Source: Limnohabitans sp. (GTDB lineage Bacteria > Pseudomonadota > Gammaproteobacteria > Burkholderiales > Burkholderiaceae_C). From it: 64,000 nucleotides of DNA. Position numbers and translations under genes: made by a program. This document shows positions 43,538 to 52,923 of the stretch, one piece after another (within the stretch, counting starts at the first letter, position 1; each line of letters begins with the position of its first letter). The notes under the pieces are model-generated. The model did not search any database. It was not told the origin of the DNA and saw nothing but the letters and a program-made list of their open reading frames with translations. The stretch spans positions 1,550,001-1,614,000 of the forward strand of contig NZ_JAAVVW010000003.1 in assembly GCF_023910625.1 (NCBI RefSeq), in the 5' to 3' direction.

Positions 43538-43612
43538 TTATGCGCTCGCCTCTCGTCCGCCGGGGACTGAGAACCAAAAATAAAAAAAGTAAAAAGCGAT
43601 GCGCGAGGACAT
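43538..43612 (-). CDS. Aromatic-rich leader peptide of the aroG attenuator
   Basis: A 24-codon ORF starting at the ATG at 43612. Residues 7-14 read FYFFYFWF: five Phe, two Tyr and one Trp in succession, followed by SVPGGREASA and a stop. Ribosome stalling at these codons when aromatic aminoacyl-tRNAs are scarce would favour the antiterminator over the downstream terminator and so raise DAHP synthase. There is no Shine-Dalgarno sequence; a TACATT on the minus strand (43620-43625) lies seven bases before the ATG, so the peptide may be translated from a leaderless 5' end. Confidence 0.85.
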   Translation of the reverse strand: MSSRIAFYFFYFWFSVPGGREASA

Positions 43613-43683
43613 GGGGTTCAATGTATCACAGCTGGATGACGGTTCCTGACAGGCCAGCTCAAGGGCAAACCCTTGGGCATTGC

Positions 43684-45144
43684 TCACGCGGTCCCGCCCA
43701 CCGTCAGGCCGTCGATGCGCAAGGTCGGCTGACCAACGCCCACCGGCACGCTCTGGCCTTCTTTGCCGCAGGTGCCCACACCCGAGTCGAGCTTCATGTC
43801 GTTGCCGATCATGCTGATCTTCTTGAGCGACTCGGGGCCACTGCCGATCAAGGTCGCGCCTTTGACGGGGTATTGGATCTTGCCGTTTTCCACCCAATAA
43901 GCCTGGCTGGCCGAGAACACGAACTTGCCGCTGGTGATGTCAACCTGTCCACCCGCGAAGTTGGTCGCGTATAGACCTTTTTTGATGCTGGCCACGATTT
44001 CTTCGGCGCTCTTGTCGCCGCCCAACATGTAGGTGTTGGTCATGCGCGGCATGGGCACATGGGCGTAGCTTTCTCGTCGGCCATTACCCGTGGGCTTGAC
44101 ACCCATCAGGCGAGCATTCATCGAATCTTGGATGTAGCCGCGCAAAATGCCGTCTTCGATCAAGACATTCTTTTGGCTGGCGTGGCCTTCGTCGTCCACA
44201 TTCAGCGAGCCCCGGCGGTCGGCCATGGTGCCATCATCCAGCACGGTGACGCCCTTGGCGGCCACGCGCTGACCGATGCGCCCGCTGAAAGCGCTCGAGC
44301 CCTTGCGGTTGAAGTCGCCCTCCAGCCCATGGCCCACGGCCTCGTGCAGCAACACGCCAGGCCAACCATTGCCCAACACCACGGTCATCTCGCCTGCAGG
44401 CGCAGGGCGAGCTTCGAGGTTGATGAGCGCGGCCGACACGGCTTCTTGCACATAGCTTTCGACCATGGCGTCGTCAAAATAGGCCAGGCCAAAGCGGCCA
44501 CCGCCGCCGGCGCTGCCCACTTCGCGGCGGCCATTTTGCTCGGCGATCACGGTGACCGACAGGCGGATCAGGGGGCGCACATCGGCCGCCAGCGTGCCAT
44601 CGGCACGGGCCACCATGACCACGTCGTATTCGGTGGCCAGCCCTGCCATGACTTGCACCACGCGGGGGTCTTTGGCACGGGCGATTTTTTCGACATGGCC
44701 CAACAAGCTCACTTTGGCCGTGCTGTCCAGCGTGGACATCGGGTCCAGCGCGGGGTAGAGCGAACGGCTGGCAGAAATCTTGCGCGCTGGTACCTTGATG
44801 CGCTTGTTTTGCGCGGCAGACGCAATGGAACGCACCGTCATGGCCGCGTCCATCAAGGAAGCTTCGGAAATGTCATCTGAGTAGGCAAAGGCGGTTTTCT
44901 CGCCCGACACAGCCCGCACGCCCACGCCCTGGTCGATGCTGAAGCTGCCGGTCTTGACGATGCCCTCTTCCAGACTCCAGCCTTCAGAGCGGGTGTACTG
45001 GAAGTACAGATCGGCGTCATCGACCGCGTGCGCCTTGATGGCGTTCAGGGCCTGAGTCAGATGGGATTCGTCGAGACCAAACGGGTCAAGCAACAGGGAC
45101 TTGGCCGTGGCCAAGCGTTCAATGGTGGGTTCGCGTGAAATCAT
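43684..45144 (-). CDS. tldD: Metalloprotease TldD
   Basis: A 486-residue TldD, which with TldE (PmbA) forms a zinc protease that processes peptides such as microcin B17 and CcdA. The metal-site HEAVGHGLEGDFN (HExxxH) is near residue 255, with GSAGGGGRFGLAYF before it. The C-terminal GTCGKEGQSVPVGVGQPTLRIDGLTVGGT is typical. The ATG at 45144 is chosen because a TACAAT (45152-45157) ends seven bases upstream and the family begins MISREP; a start at 45162 would include that hexamer. pmbA is not in this window. Confidence 0.95.
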   Translation of the reverse strand: MISREPTIERLATAKSLLLDPFGLDESHLTQALNAIKAHAVDDADLYFQYTRSEGWSLEEGIVKTGSFSIDQGVGVRAVSGEKTAFAYSDDISEASLMDAAMTVRSIASAAQNKRIKVPARKISASRSLYPALDPMSTLDSTAKVSLLGHVEKIARAKDPRVVQVMAGLATEYDVVMVARADGTLAADVRPLIRLSVTVIAEQNGRREVGSAGGGGRFGLAYFDDAMVESYVQEAVSAALINLEARPAPAGEMTVVLGNGWPGVLLHEAVGHGLEGDFNRKGSSAFSGRIGQRVAAKGVTVLDDGTMADRRGSLNVDDEGHASQKNVLIEDGILRGYIQDSMNARLMGVKPTGNGRRESYAHVPMPRMTNTYMLGGDKSAEEIVASIKKGLYATNFAGGQVDITSGKFVFSASQAYWVENGKIQYPVKGATLIGSGPESLKKISMIGNDMKLDSGVGTCGKEGQSVPVGVGQPTLRIDGLTVGGTA

Positions 45145-45151
45145 GAGGCCC

Positions 45152-45157
45152 ATTGTA
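45152..45157 (-). promoter_or_regulatory. -10-like hexamer 7 nt before tldD
   Basis: TACAAT on the minus strand, then GGGCCTC, then ATG at 45144. It supports both a leaderless transcript and the choice of start. Confidence 0.45.
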
Positions 45158-45219
45158 GGCACGGATCAAGACCCTTGCCCACACCGGACAGCCCCCGATG
45201 TCTGCGGCAAGCCGCGGCT

Positions 45220-46107
45220 TCAGCGCTGGCGCATGAGTTTGAGCAAGGCCGCATCGTCCAGATCGGCCCAACCCTGCCCAAGGGCTTGTGCAAACAAGTC
45301 TCGCGCCAAACGACCCAAAGGGGGATCAAAAGCCACATCGTCAGCGGCCTGCACCGCCAAGCCCGTGTCTTTGGCCAGCAACGTGACGTGGGCACGGGGC
45401 TCGAAATCCCCCGCCAAAGCCCGGCGCATCCGGTCCGAGCCAATCCAGCTTTGGCCACTAGAGGCTTCAATGACCGACAACGTGGCGGCAGGGTCCAGCC
45501 CCAGACGCTCGGCCAAGGCCATGGCTTCGGCAGCGCCCGCCAGATTCACCGAAGCCAGCAAATTGTTGACCAGCTTGGTGCGGGCGCCGTCTCCTGCGCG
45601 GGGTCCCACGCGAAAAACTTGCTGGCTCAAGGCGGTCAACAGCTTCTGGCTGCGCTGCCACACCGCATCGGAGCACGCCACCATCAAACTCATGGTGCCC
45701 TCTTGGGCCCGCACAGGCCCCCCGGACATGGGGGCATCGATGCACTCGACCCCACACTGCATCAGGCGTTCGGCCTGGTCTTGAACCGTTTTCGGACCCA
45801 AGGTGGAACACAACATCACGGTTTGACCCGGTTTGAGTTCCGGCCCTGCGCCTTCACTGCCCCACAAAACTGTTTGGGTTTGCGCGGCATCCACCACCGC
45901 TGTCAGGAACATGCCATCGGTTGACAACATGCTGGCTGCATGGCGAGGAGACAAAGAAGGCACAGCCCCACAAGCCACCGCCTGCGACTGCGCCGACTTA
46001 TCGATGTCACGGACACCAACCGCCCATCCCAATTCCAACAAACGGGACACCATGGCACCCCCCATATTGCCCACCCCCACGATCACCACCGGCAACAGCC
46101 CCTTCAT
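45220..46107 (-). CDS. NAD(P)-dependent beta-hydroxyacid dehydrogenase (HIBADH family)
   Basis: A 295-residue enzyme of the 3-hydroxyisobutyrate/tartronate-semialdehyde/6-phosphogluconate dehydrogenase superfamily. N-terminal Rossmann motif VVIVGVGNMGGAMVSRL (residues 6-22), substrate motif DAPMSGGPVRAQEGTMSLMV near residue 120, and the catalytic lysine in TKLVNNLLASVNLAGAAEAM near residue 170. The substrate is unknown. The ATG at 46107 overlaps the rodA stop (ATGA), an unusual partner for rodA. Confidence 0.88.
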   Translation of the reverse strand: MKGLLPVVIVGVGNMGGAMVSRLLELGWAVGVRDIDKSAQSQAVACGAVPSLSPRHAASMLSTDGMFLTAVVDAAQTQTVLWGSEGAGPELKPGQTVMLCSTLGPKTVQDQAERLMQCGVECIDAPMSGGPVRAQEGTMSLMVACSDAVWQRSQKLLTALSQQVFRVGPRAGDGARTKLVNNLLASVNLAGAAEAMALAERLGLDPAATLSVIEASSGQSWIGSDRMRRALAGDFEPRAHVTLLAKDTGLAVQAADDVAFDPPLGRLARDLFAQALGQGWADLDDAALLKLMRQR

Positions 46108-47285
46108 GTTTGCACCAGTTGTTTGGACTTGGCAATCGACATCAAAATCCCCAATGCCAAACCCAAGGTGACCATGGCTGTACCCCCATAACTGATGAAA
46201 GGCAAGGGCACGCCAACCACAGGCAAGATTCCGCTGACCATCCCCATGTTGACAAATGCATAGGTGAAAAAGATGGTGGCCATGCTGCCCGCCAACAATC
46301 GGCTGAACAAGGTGGGGGCTTGCATGGCAATGACCAGAGCTCGGTAAATCAGAAAGAAAAAGCATGCCAACAACACCAAGCCCCCCACCAGCCCGAACTC
46401 CTCCCCAAAAGCCGCAAAAATGAAATCCGTGGTTCGCTCAGGAATGAACTCAAGGTGAGTTTGCGTCCCTTGCATGAAGCCCTTACCCCAAAGGCCCCCA
46501 GAACCTATTGCAATGATGCCCTGAATGATGTGGAAGCCCTTGCCAAGCGGATCCCGACCAGGATCTAGCAAAGTACAAACCCTTTGTCGCTGGTATTCGT
46601 GCAAAACATGCCAATCCACTCCGGGCTGGCACAAGCTGGGCTCCATGATCACCAAAACCACAATGCCGCCCAAACCCAAAATCAAAGGGGGCAAAATCCA
46701 GCGCCATCTCAAACCCGCAAAAAAAATCACGGCCAAACCTGACGCCATCACCAGCAAAGAGGTACCCAGATCAGGCTGCCTCAAGATCAAGCCGACAGGG
46801 ACGAGCAAAATCAAGTACGCCACTGCAAAATCAAAAGCTCGCAACTGCCCCTCGCGTTTTTGAAACCAGGCAGCCAGCATCAAGGGCAGAGCAATCTTGA
46901 GAATCTCACTGGGCTGAATCACCACACCCAGGTTGACCCAACGGGTCGCACCCTTTTTGGTGATGCCAAAAAGCGCCACCGCCACCAGCAATAACACGCC
47001 CACGGCATAAATCGGCAATGCCCACGCCATCATTTTTGATGGTGGAACTTGCGCCACCAGCACCATGATCACGCTGGCGATCAGCATGTTGCGGCCATGG
47101 TCCACAAACCGCGTACCATGGTCAAAACCTGCGGAATACATGACCAACAGGCCCAATCCGACCAACAAGGCCACCCCCACAGCCAAGGGGCCATCGAAAC
47201 CCGCAAACCAACGCCACAGCTGCTGAGCCAAGGCAGGCCTCTGGAAAACAAGACCTTTGGACAGAGGTGGTTGACGAGCAGTCAT
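46104..47285 (-). CDS. rodA: Rod-shape SEDS peptidoglycan glycosyltransferase RodA
   Basis: A 393-residue SEDS-family polymerase with about ten TM helices that builds lateral-wall peptidoglycan with PBP2. Characteristic segments are GATRWVNLGVVIQPSEILKIALPLMLA (near residue 100), RQPDLGTSLLV, GSGGLWGKGFMQGTQTHLEFIPERTTDFIFA, and FVNMGMVSGILPVVGVPLPFISYGGT. It is not beside mrdA or mreBCD here but lies in a gpsA-rodA arrangement with a dehydrogenase gene. Confidence 0.95.
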   Translation of the reverse strand: MTARQPPLSKGLVFQRPALAQQLWRWFAGFDGPLAVGVALLVGLGLLVMYSAGFDHGTRFVDHGRNMLIASVIMVLVAQVPPSKMMAWALPIYAVGVLLLVAVALFGITKKGATRWVNLGVVIQPSEILKIALPLMLAAWFQKREGQLRAFDFAVAYLILLVPVGLILRQPDLGTSLLVMASGLAVIFFAGLRWRWILPPLILGLGGIVVLVIMEPSLCQPGVDWHVLHEYQRQRVCTLLDPGRDPLGKGFHIIQGIIAIGSGGLWGKGFMQGTQTHLEFIPERTTDFIFAAFGEEFGLVGGLVLLACFFFLIYRALVIAMQAPTLFSRLLAGSMATIFFTYAFVNMGMVSGILPVVGVPLPFISYGGTAMVTLGLALGILMSIAKSKQLVQT

Positions 47286-47297
47286 GTGCGCGAAAGT

Positions 47298-48302
47298 TCA
47301 GGCGAACTCGCCTTTGGGTCCCCGCCCCATCAAGGCCTGCACCGCTTGTTGAGCGGTCCACGCCCCATCGAGCAGAGCCACCACGGCTGCAGTGATAGGC
47401 ATGTCCACACCCAGCTGACAGGCCCTTTGCATGACGGTTCGAGCACTGTAGACACCCTCGGCCACATGCCCCAAAGATGCAACGGCTTGCTCCAGAGTCT
47501 GGCCCTGGGCCAACAACCAACCAACTCTGCGGTTACGGCTCAAATCGCCAGTTGCCGTCAGAACCAAATCACCCAGTCCAGACAAGCCCATGAACGTATC
47601 GCTTTTCGCCCCCAAAGCTGCGCCCAAACGGGTCATCTCAGCCAGTCCACGCGTGATCAAGGCAGCCCGCGCATTCAGGCCAAGGTTCAAGCCGTCACAC
47701 AAACCTGTAGCAATCGCCAAGACATTTTTGATCGCTCCCCCCACCTCCACACCGACCATGTCCTGGTTGGCATAAATCCGCAAAGAAGGACTGTGAAATG
47801 CTCGCACCATGGCATCGCGCACCATGGCATGGGGACTGGCCGCAACCAATGCGGTTGCCTGCTCGCGGGCAACCTCCAAGGCGAAACTGGGACCACTCAG
47901 GACACCCGCCTTAAGCCCGGGAGCCACTTGATTCTGGACTTCATGCGGCATCAAACCCGTGCCAGCCTCAAATCCCTTGCAAAGCCAGACTAGAGGCGCA
48001 TCCACATCCGCCAGAAAAGTCAAGACAGACCTCAAACCTGCCATGGGCGTGGCCACCACAAACAACCGGTCCTTGCCATCCGCGTACAACAATTCGGACA
48101 AGGGCTCGGATGAAATACGCAGAGATTTCGGCAACTCAATGCCGGGCAAATACCGGGCGTTCATTCCCGTCTGTTGCATGGAGGCTGCTTGCGAAAGGTC
48201 CCGAACATGCAGCGTCACTTGGTGACTCGCAGGATGACGGCACGCTGCCATAGCCATAGCCGTTCCCCAAGCACCGGCACCGATCAATAGGGTGTGCATC
48301 AC
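47298..48302 (-). CDS. gpsA: NAD(P)-dependent glycerol-3-phosphate dehydrogenase
   Basis: A 334-residue GpsA that reduces dihydroxyacetone phosphate to sn-glycerol-3-phosphate for phospholipid synthesis. It has the Rossmann motif [15 protein letters not shown] (residues 4-18), [25 protein letters not shown], the catalytic Lys in [18 protein letters not shown], and [18 protein letters not shown]. It is 24 bp downstream of secB, the conserved grxC-secB-gpsA order. Confidence 0.96.
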   Translation of the reverse strand: MMHTLLIGAGAWGTAMAMAACRHPASHQVTLHVRDLSQAASMQQTGMNARYLPGIELPKSLRISSEPLSELLYADGKDRLFVVATPMAGLRSVLTFLADVDAPLVWLCKGFEAGTGLMPHEVQNQVAPGLKAGVLSGPSFALEVAREQATALVAASPHAMVRDAMVRAFHSPSLRIYANQDMVGVEVGGAIKNVLAIATGLCDGLNLGLNARAALITRGLAEMTRLGAALGAKSDTFMGLSGLGDLVLTATGDLSRNRRVGWLLAQGQTLEQAVASLGHVAEGVYSARTVMQRACQLGVDMPITAAVVALLDGAWTAQQAVQALMGRGPKGEFA

Positions 48303-48326
48303 GGGTTTCGGTCCACTTCTGTGGAC

Positions 48327-48812
48327 TTACTGAGACAGCGAAGAGGCTTGTTGTGCTTGTTGCAATTGCTGCTGCTCGTACATGGCCTGGAAATTGATTT
48401 CTGTCAAATGCACGGGCGGAAAGCCAGCACGGGTGATCAAATCTGCCACGCTGCCACGCAAATAGGGGTAAACGATTTGCGGGCAGGCAATGCCCATCAC
48501 AGGGCCCATCTGGTCATCGGGCAAATGGCGGATTTCAAAGATTCCACCTTGTTTGCACTCAACCAAAAAAACAGTTTTGTCTGCAATTTTGGTGTGCACT
48601 GTGGCGGTGACACACACTTCAAAAACACCATCAGCCAAAGGCATAGCCTCAACACCCAACTGAATATCCACGTTGGGCTGCTGCTGATCGAGCATGATGG
48701 CGGGTGAATTAGGCTGCTCCAAAGAGGCTTCCTTGAGGTACACGCGCTGGATCTGGAAAACAGGCGCTGGGGTTTCGCTGTTTTGAGCTACTGAGGTGTC
48801 GGTCATGGTCAA
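48327..48812 (-). CDS. secB: Protein-export chaperone SecB
   Basis: A 161-residue SecB, which holds preproteins unfolded for SecA. Family segments are [24 protein letters not shown] (residues 17-40), [60 protein letters not shown], and a Gln-rich tail. The acidic C-terminus normally contacts SecA. It lies in a rhodanese-grxC-secB-gpsA series on the minus strand. Confidence 0.97.
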   Translation of the reverse strand: MTMTDTSVAQNSETPAPVFQIQRVYLKEASLEQPNSPAIMLDQQQPNVDIQLGVEAMPLADGVFEVCVTATVHTKIADKTVFLVECKQGGIFEIRHLPDDQMGPVMGIACPQIVYPYLRGSVADLITRAGFPPVHLTEINFQAMYEQQQLQQAQQASSLSQ

Positions 48813-48935
48813 TCTTTATAAAAGTAAAAGGAGCTGCGGACAAATGCCGAGTCAAATGAAACAGTGATTATGGGGGCAAGGCGATCCCGATTCACGTCCA
48901 ATGAAACCGGCTCAGGCGGGTAAAACAGGCTTCTC

Positions 48936-49196
48936 TCAGGCCGCCTGAAGCAGGTTTTGCAAACCTCCTTGAGCATCAAGCGCCATCAAATCATCGCAGC
49001 CACCCACGTGGGTGGATCCAATGAAAATCTGGGGCACCGTCCGGCGACCCGTGACTTGCATCATGTACTCGCGCTGGACAGGATCGGTGTCGATGCGAAT
49101 TTCTTCGATGCGCTCAACCCCTTTGGCCTTGAGAATTTGCTTGGCACGTGTGCAATAAGGGCAAACGGCTGTGGTGTACATCTTGACGGTTTGCAT
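48936..49196 (-). CDS. grxC: Glutaredoxin 3
   Basis: An 86-residue dithiol glutaredoxin with active site CPYCTRAK (residues 12-19), RTVPQIFIG (cis-Pro) and VGGCDDLMALDAQG (glutathione site). It uses glutathione to reduce protein disulfides and can feed class Ia ribonucleotide reductase. It is located between the rhodanese gene and secB. Confidence 0.95.
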   Translation of the reverse strand: MQTVKMYTTAVCPYCTRAKQILKAKGVERIEEIRIDTDPVQREYMMQVTGRRTVPQIFIGSTHVGGCDDLMALDAQGGLQNLLQAA

Positions 49197-49231
49197 GTCA
49201 GAACCTCAGGTGATGGAAAACATGGGAAGAA

Positions 49232-49633
49232 TCAGGCTTTTTCTGTGGGCATGCTGGCTGCCACCCAGGCTCGAAGGCCGCCAGACAAGGAGTGGGCGTT
49301 TTCATAACCCAGTTTGCGCGCCACTGCAGCAGCACGAGAAGAACGCGCACCCACTTGACAAACCATGATCACAGGCGTGGATTTGTTTTTCACCCATTGG
49401 GGCAATTTATCATTGACTTGGGCCAAAGGCAGATTTTTGGCACCAATGACATGTCCACGGCTGAATTCATCGGGTTCACACACATCGATCACCACCGCCT
49501 TTTCACGGTTCATCAGTTGCACCATGGCCTGCGGATCCAGACCGCCACCCTTCTTCAACACAGGCATCAACAATGCCAAACCCGAGGCCAATGTCATGGC
49601 CAGCAACATCCAGTTTTCTAGGAGAAAGTTCAC
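49232..49633 (-). CDS. Membrane-anchored rhodanese-like protein (YibN-like)
   Basis: A 133-residue protein: one N-terminal TM helix (WMLLAMTLASGLALLMPVL), then a rhodanese domain with the active-site loop VMVCQVGARSSRAA whose cysteine is the expected sulfur acceptor. The E. coli homologue YibN also precedes grxC and secB. The substrate is unknown. Confidence 0.9.
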   Translation of the reverse strand: MNFLLENWMLLAMTLASGLALLMPVLKKGGGLDPQAMVQLMNREKAVVIDVCEPDEFSRGHVIGAKNLPLAQVNDKLPQWVKNKSTPVIMVCQVGARSSRAAAVARKLGYENAHSLSGGLRAWVAASMPTEKA

Positions 49634-49749
49634 GAATCAGCCCTTTTTTGAGGCAAAAAAACAAAGGCCTGATCAAAGGCCTGCCAACACGGATTCTAAA
49701 ATGACGGGCATAACCCTTGTTACAACCCCCTTCAGTGCCCACTTTCCCC

Positions 49750-50487
49750 ATGTATAAATTCGTTCTGATCCGCCATGGTGAATCCACCTGGAACCTGGAA
49801 AACCGCTTCACTGGCTGGACCGATGTGGACTTGACTCCAACCGGAGTGAGTCAGGCCATGTCGGCAGGCAAACTGCTCAAAGCTGAAGGCTGGGACTTTG
49901 ACCTGTGTTACACCTCGGTGCTCAAGCGCGCCATCCACACCCTCTGGTACACCCTGGACGAAATGGACCGCACCTGGCTGCCCGTGGTGAAAGACTACCG
50001 CCTCAACGAGCGCCACTATGGCGCTCTGCAAGGCCTGAACAAAGCCGACATGGCCAAGCAATACGGTGACGAGCAAGTGCTGGTCTGGCGTCGCAGCTAC
50101 GACACACCCCCACCCGCGATGGAAGCGACCGACCCCCGCTGCGAACGCAGCGACCGCCGCTACCCCGATCCAGCATTGGTGCCCCTGACCGAATGCCTGA
50201 AAGACACCGTGGCGCGCGTGCTGCCAGCGTGGAACGACAGCATTGCCCCCAGCATCCGTGCGGGCAAGCGTGTCCTGATCACCGCGCACGGCAACTCGAT
50301 CCGCGCCCTGATCAAGTACCTGGACGGCATTTCCGAGACCGACATCGTGCACCTGAACATCCCCAACGGCATCCCCTTGGTGTACGAGCTGGACGCCGAC
50401 CTCAAGCCCATTCGCCACTACTACCTGGGCGACGCCGAAGCCGCCGCCCAAGCCGCTGCTGCCGTGGCCAGCCAAGGTAAAACCTGA
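49750..50487 (+). CDS. gpmA: 2,3-bisphosphoglycerate-dependent phosphoglycerate mutase
   Basis: A 245-residue glycolytic mutase interconverting 3- and 2-phosphoglycerate. Phospho-histidine motif [20 protein letters not shown] (residues 5-24), [19 protein letters not shown], and the second histidine in [18 protein letters not shown]. The ATG at 49750 gives the standard [10 protein letters not shown] start. It is divergent from the rhodanese gene. Confidence 0.97.
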   Translation: MYKFVLIRHGESTWNLENRFTGWTDVDLTPTGVSQAMSAGKLLKAEGWDFDLCYTSVLKRAIHTLWYTLDEMDRTWLPVVKDYRLNERHYGALQGLNKADMAKQYGDEQVLVWRRSYDTPPPAMEATDPRCERSDRRYPDPALVPLTECLKDTVARVLPAWNDSIAPSIRAGKRVLITAHGNSIRALIKYLDGISETDIVHLNIPNGIPLVYELDADLKPIRHYYLGDAEAAAQAAAAVASQGKT

Positions 50488-50586
50488 CCGCACAAGGCCC
50501 TTTACAGGAAATTACACACCCAGCCCCACGGCGCGGGACTTGCGGGTGTATATTGGCTCGAACTTCACTGCACACGCACTCGCAAA

Positions 50587-52035
50587 ATGGGACACAAACT
50601 CAAGATCGCCGGTTGGCTCAGCGTGGGCGCATTGGCTGGTGCCCTCACCACCATGTCGCTGCAAACTGTGGCGCGCGGCAACATGGCCCCCCTTCCCCTT
50701 GAAGAACTGCAGCAGCTGGCCGCCGTATTTGGCATGGTCAAAAGCGACTACGTCGAACCGGTTGACGAGAAAAAACTGATCACTGAAGCCATCTCCGGCA
50801 TGGTGGCCAGCTTGGACCCCCACTCTCAGTACTTTGACAAAAAAACCTTCAAAGAATTTTCTGAAGGCACCTCGGGTCGCTTTGTCGGCGTGGGCATCGA
50901 AATCAGCCAAGAAGACGGCGTCGTCAAGATCGTTTCGCCCATCGAAGGCTCACCCGCCGACCGTGCAGGCCTCAAACCCAACGACCTGATCACCAAAGTC
51001 GACGACACCCCGCTCAAAGGCCTGCCGCTCAGCGAAGCGGTCAAGCGCATGCGCGGCGAGCCCAAAACCAAAGTGGTGCTCACCGTTTTCCGCAAAGACG
51101 AAAACCGCACCTTCCCGGTCACCATCATCCGTGAAGAGATCAAGACCCAATCGGTCAAGTCCAAGTTAATCGAGCCCGGCTACGGCTGGATCCGCGTCTC
51201 GCAATTCCAGGAACGCACCGTCGAAGACTTCGCCCGCAAGATCGAAGAGATGTACAAGCAAGACCCCCAGCTCAAGGGCTTGGTGCTCGATTTGCGCAAC
51301 GACCCGGGTGGCCTGCTGGATGCTGCGGTGGCCCTGTCGGCCGCCTTTCTGCCCGACAACGTCACGGTGGTCACCACCAACGGCCAGTTGGCCGAAAGCA
51401 AGTTCACCTACAAGGCATCACCTCAGTTTTGGCGTCGCAACAACAACAACGACCCCATCACCCGCATGACGCAGGCCACGGGCGGTGCCCTGAAAAAAGT
51501 GCCCTTGGTGGTGTTGGTCAACGAAGGCTCGGCCTCGGCCAGCGAAATCGTGGCCGGTGCCCTGCAAGACTACAAACGCGCCACCCTCATGGGCAGCCAG
51601 ACCTTTGGCAAAGGCTCGGTGCAAACCGTGCGCCAGTTGGGCCCTGACACCGCCCTCAAAATCACCACCGCCCGCTACTACACGCCCAATGGCCGCGCCA
51701 TCCAGGCCAAGGGCATCGTGCCCGACGTGATGCTCGACGAGACCGAAACAGGCAACGTCTTTGCCGCCCTGCGCACCCGCGAAGCCGACCTGGGCAAACA
51801 CCTGTTGAACGGCAAAGAAGCCGAAGAAGCCAAAGACCCCGCCCGCGAAAAAGCCCGTGAAGAGGCCATGAAAAAGCTGGAAGAAGACGCCAAAAAACCG
51901 GTCGCCGAACGTCGCCTGCCTGAATTCGGCTCGGACAAAGACTTCCAACTGGCCCAGGCCCTCAAACAACTCAAAGGCCAGCCCGTCAAAGCCAGCACCA
52001 CACTGGCCGAACGCAAAGTCGAGAAGAAAGACTGA
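50587..52035 (+). CDS. S41-family C-terminal processing protease (CtpA/Prc)
   Basis: A 482-residue periplasmic protease. It has a signal/anchor (LKIAGWLSVGALAGALTTMSLQTVA) and a PDZ domain (about residues 95-180, with GVGIEISQEDGVVKIVSPIEGSPADRAGL). The Ser-Lys catalytic core has GSASASEIVAGALQDYKRATLMGSQTFGKGSVQT, where the serine is in EGSASASE and the lysine in FGKGS. A Lys/Glu-rich tail follows. Such proteases trim C-termini of periplasmic proteins and regulate peptidoglycan hydrolases. It lies between gpmA and a moeB-like gene, a common arrangement in Burkholderiales. Confidence 0.93.
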   Translation: MGHKLKIAGWLSVGALAGALTTMSLQTVARGNMAPLPLEELQQLAAVFGMVKSDYVEPVDEKKLITEAISGMVASLDPHSQYFDKKTFKEFSEGTSGRFVGVGIEISQEDGVVKIVSPIEGSPADRAGLKPNDLITKVDDTPLKGLPLSEAVKRMRGEPKTKVVLTVFRKDENRTFPVTIIREEIKTQSVKSKLIEPGYGWIRVSQFQERTVEDFARKIEEMYKQDPQLKGLVLDLRNDPGGLLDAAVALSAAFLPDNVTVVTTNGQLAESKFTYKASPQFWRRNNNNDPITRMTQATGGALKKVPLVVLVNEGSASASEIVAGALQDYKRATLMGSQTFGKGSVQTVRQLGPDTALKITTARYYTPNGRAIQAKGIVPDVMLDETETGNVFAALRTREADLGKHLLNGKEAEEAKDPAREKAREEAMKKLEEDAKKPVAERRLPEFGSDKDFQLAQALKQLKGQPVKASTTLAERKVEKKD

Positions 52036-52061
52036 TCGCCAGCAACTGACGGACGCCGCCC

Positions 52062-52820
52062 ATGGATGACACGCAACTGCTGCGCTATTCGCGGCACATC
52101 CTGCTCAACGAACTGGGCATCGACGGGCAGGAAAAACTGCTGGCTTCACACGCCCTCATCATCGGCGCAGGCGGCCTGGGCTCACCGGTCAGCCTCTACC
52201 TGGGCAGTGCAGGCGTAGGCCACATCACCGTGGTCGACCACGACCACGTCGACGCCACCAACTTGCAGCGCCAAATTGCCCACACGCTGGATCGGGTGGG
52301 TCAATTCAAAGCCGATTCGGTGCGCACGGCGATTGCGCAAATCAACCCCGATGTGCGCGTCACCCCCATCACCCACCGTGCCGATGCGGCCTTGCTGGAC
52401 ACCCTGGTGGCCCAGGCCGATGTGGTGCTGGACTGCAGCGACAACTTTGAAACCCGCCAGGCCGTGAACCTGGCCTGTGTGCTGCACCGCAAACCGCTGG
52501 TCTCGGGCGCAGCCATCCGCATGGACGGGCAGGTCTCGGTATTTGACAGCACGCAGCCCGATGCGCCCTGCTACGCCTGCATCTTCCCCCCCGAGCACCA
52601 GCCCGAAGAAACCCGCTGCGCCACCCTGGGCGTTTTCGCTCCATTGGTAGGCATCATTGGCTCTGTGCAAGCGGCCGAGGCCCTGAAGATTCTGAGCGGC
52701 ATGGGCAGCCATATGGCTGGACGTTTGCTCATGCTCGACGGGCGCGAACTGTCGTGGACCGACATCCGCATGCAGCGCAACGCGGCATGTCCGGTGTGCG
52801 CGGCGCACCGCCAGGCTTGA
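52062..52820 (+). CDS. HesA/MoeB/ThiF-family adenylyltransferase
   Basis: A 252-residue E1-like enzyme that adenylates the C-terminus of a small ubiquitin-like sulfur carrier (MoaD or ThiS). It opens RYSRHILLNELGIDGQEKLLASHALIIGAGGLGSPVSLYL (ATP-binding GxGGxG), then DHVDATNLQRQ, DCSDNFETRQAVNLAC, and the zinc cysteines CYACIFPP and CPVCAAH. Whether it serves molybdopterin or thiamine synthesis is not decidable here. It is 26 bp downstream of the S41 protease. Confidence 0.9.
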   Translation: MDDTQLLRYSRHILLNELGIDGQEKLLASHALIIGAGGLGSPVSLYLGSAGVGHITVVDHDHVDATNLQRQIAHTLDRVGQFKADSVRTAIAQINPDVRVTPITHRADAALLDTLVAQADVVLDCSDNFETRQAVNLACVLHRKPLVSGAAIRMDGQVSVFDSTQPDAPCYACIFPPEHQPEETRCATLGVFAPLVGIIGSVQAAEALKILSGMGSHMAGRLLMLDGRELSWTDIRMQRNAACPVCAAHRQA

Positions 52821-52923
52821 TCGAATTTGCTGAACCGACCATTCGCCCCCGGTGGCCGCCTCTCACAAGGGAGCTTACCAGCGTCTTTGGACGCCCCTCC
52901 CGCTTTCGAGTCCCTGCAAACTG

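Noticed and set aside
45153-46365. An extended start for the beta-hydroxyacid dehydrogenase (to 46365), and the 45162 start for tldD.
   Set aside because: The first extension runs inside rodA and is low-complexity His/Gly text before the Rossmann start. The second would begin upstream of the TACAAT hexamer and adds residues not seen in TldD.
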